From J089 sp964535735 (GTDB lineage: Bacteria > Fidelibacterota > Marinisomatia > Marinisomatales > J089): a DNA stretch of 6,033 nucleotides. Location of the stretch: positions 1 through 6,033 of the forward strand of contig CAZHTM010000083.1 in assembly GCA_964535735.1 (NCBI GenBank). The letters run 5' to 3'. A program made the position numbers and the translations under genes. The notes under the pieces were generated by a model, which was not told where the DNA came from, ran no database searches, and was given only the letters and a program-made list of their open reading frames with translations. Below are positions 5,608-6,033 of the stretch, in pieces. Within the stretch, counting starts at the first letter, position 1. Each line of letters begins with the position of its first letter.

Positions 5608-6033
5608 TTACCCCATACTATTAAATATATCGACCAGATCAGCGACGCGGTTAGAGTAGCCCCACTCATTATCGTACCAGTTTAAGGTTTTAATCAGGTC
5701 TGACTCCACAACCCGAGTAAAGGGCGCATCAAAGATGGATGAATGGGGATTCCCGATGATATCTGAGGAGACTACCGGCATGGTGGAGTATTCAACAATT
5801 CGTTCCAAGCGGGGGTCATTGGACGCCTTTAACACCACCTCATTCACATCTTCCACCGTCACCGATTTCTCCAGCTTAAAGACCGAATCCACTACCGACC
5901 CATCCGGGACAGGAACGCGGGTGGCAATTCCATCCAATTTACCGTTCAGTTCCGGTAGGACTTTTCCAACGGCTTTGGCGGCGCCGGTGGAAGTAGGAAT
6001 AATATTTTCGGCGGCCGCCCGGCTCCGGCGCCA
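5608..6033 (-). CDS. gap: Glyceraldehyde-3-phosphate dehydrogenase, type I; 5' end cut by the window edge
   Basis: The C-terminal 141 residues plus TAA stop (5610-5608) are visible; the frame is open through the right edge. The enzyme oxidises glyceraldehyde-3-phosphate with NAD(P)+ and phosphate to 1,3-bisphosphoglycerate in glycolysis, as a cytoplasmic tetramer. Hallmarks in order: WRRSRAAAENIIPTSTGAAKAV, which carries the TGAAKAV phosphate-binding loop; GKVLPELNGKLDGIATRVPVPDGSVVD; SSDIIGNPHSSIFDA; and the C-terminal WYDNEWGYSNRV helix region. The catalytic Cys and the Rossmann NAD site fall outside the window, so cofactor choice cannot be read. An in-frame TTG at 5937 is an internal leucine codon in the conserved GKLDGIA segment, not a start. 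The gene converges on aacS with 23 nt between stop codons; no terminator with a T-tract is seen. The full protein is expected to be about 335 residues. Confidence 0.95.
   Translation of the reverse strand, partial: WRRSRAAAENIIPTSTGAAKAVGKVLPELNGKLDGIATRVPVPDGSVVDSVFKLEKSVTVEDVNEVVLKASNDPRLERIVEYSTMPVVSSDIIGNPHSSIFDAPFTRVVESDLIKTLNWYDNEWGYSNRVADLVDIFNSMG

Noticed and set aside
5608..5937. A separate 109-residue gene starting at a TTG at 5937
   Set aside because: The frame stays open to the window edge and the upstream residues complete the conserved GAPDH phosphate-binding segment, so this is the 3' part of gap.

Overview
The window looks like ordinary chromosomal DNA from a Gram-negative-type bacterium. 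It has a Sec-type signal peptide, a probable lipoprotein signal, a periplasmic-sensor histidine kinase, and a GC content that looks to be in the mid-to-high 40s by eye. The style of the secreted proteins recalls Calditrichota/KSB1-type or other FCB-related lineages. That is an impression from protein style, not a measured placement. At least one gene has a strong Shine-Dalgarno sequence (GGAGGA), which argues against a typical SD-poor Bacteroidetes genome.

Layout. Positions 1-3455 are read leftward on the minus strand. A response regulator (3455-2772) overlaps a sensor histidine kinase (2772-1387) by one base. After 19 nt comes a small secreted protein with a DUF1080-like, concanavalin A-like fold (1367-675). 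A 208-nt gap rich in inverted repeats follows, then a second protein of the same family (466 to beyond the left edge). The second protein carries an apparent lipoprotein signal instead of a plain signal peptide. The two small proteins are about 60% identical over 107 aligned residues by hand count. A 176-bp intergenic region (3456-3631) separates this block from a complete, rightward acetoacetyl-CoA synthetase gene (3632-5584). Convergent with it after 23 nt is the 3' part of a type I glyceraldehyde-3-phosphate dehydrogenase gene (6033-5608, minus strand, running off the right edge).

How the parts fit. The regulator, kinase and first secreted protein are packed as one probable operon. This suggests that an envelope signal is sensed by the kinase, relayed to the OmpR/PhoB-type regulator, and linked in some way to a small extracytoplasmic binding or hydrolase-like protein. 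Its paralogue next door may belong to the same regulon. The acetoacetyl-CoA synthetase (ketone-body or acyl-CoA metabolism) and GAPDH (glycolysis) are housekeeping metabolic genes with no obvious link to the signalling cluster.

The most interesting part is the coupling of a two-component system to a tandem pair of DUF1080-like secreted proteins. I do not see a clearly novel defence, mobile or RNA-based system here. There is no sign of tRNA, rRNA, CRISPR, insertion sequences or phage genes. No stretch longer than 300 bases lacks a gene.
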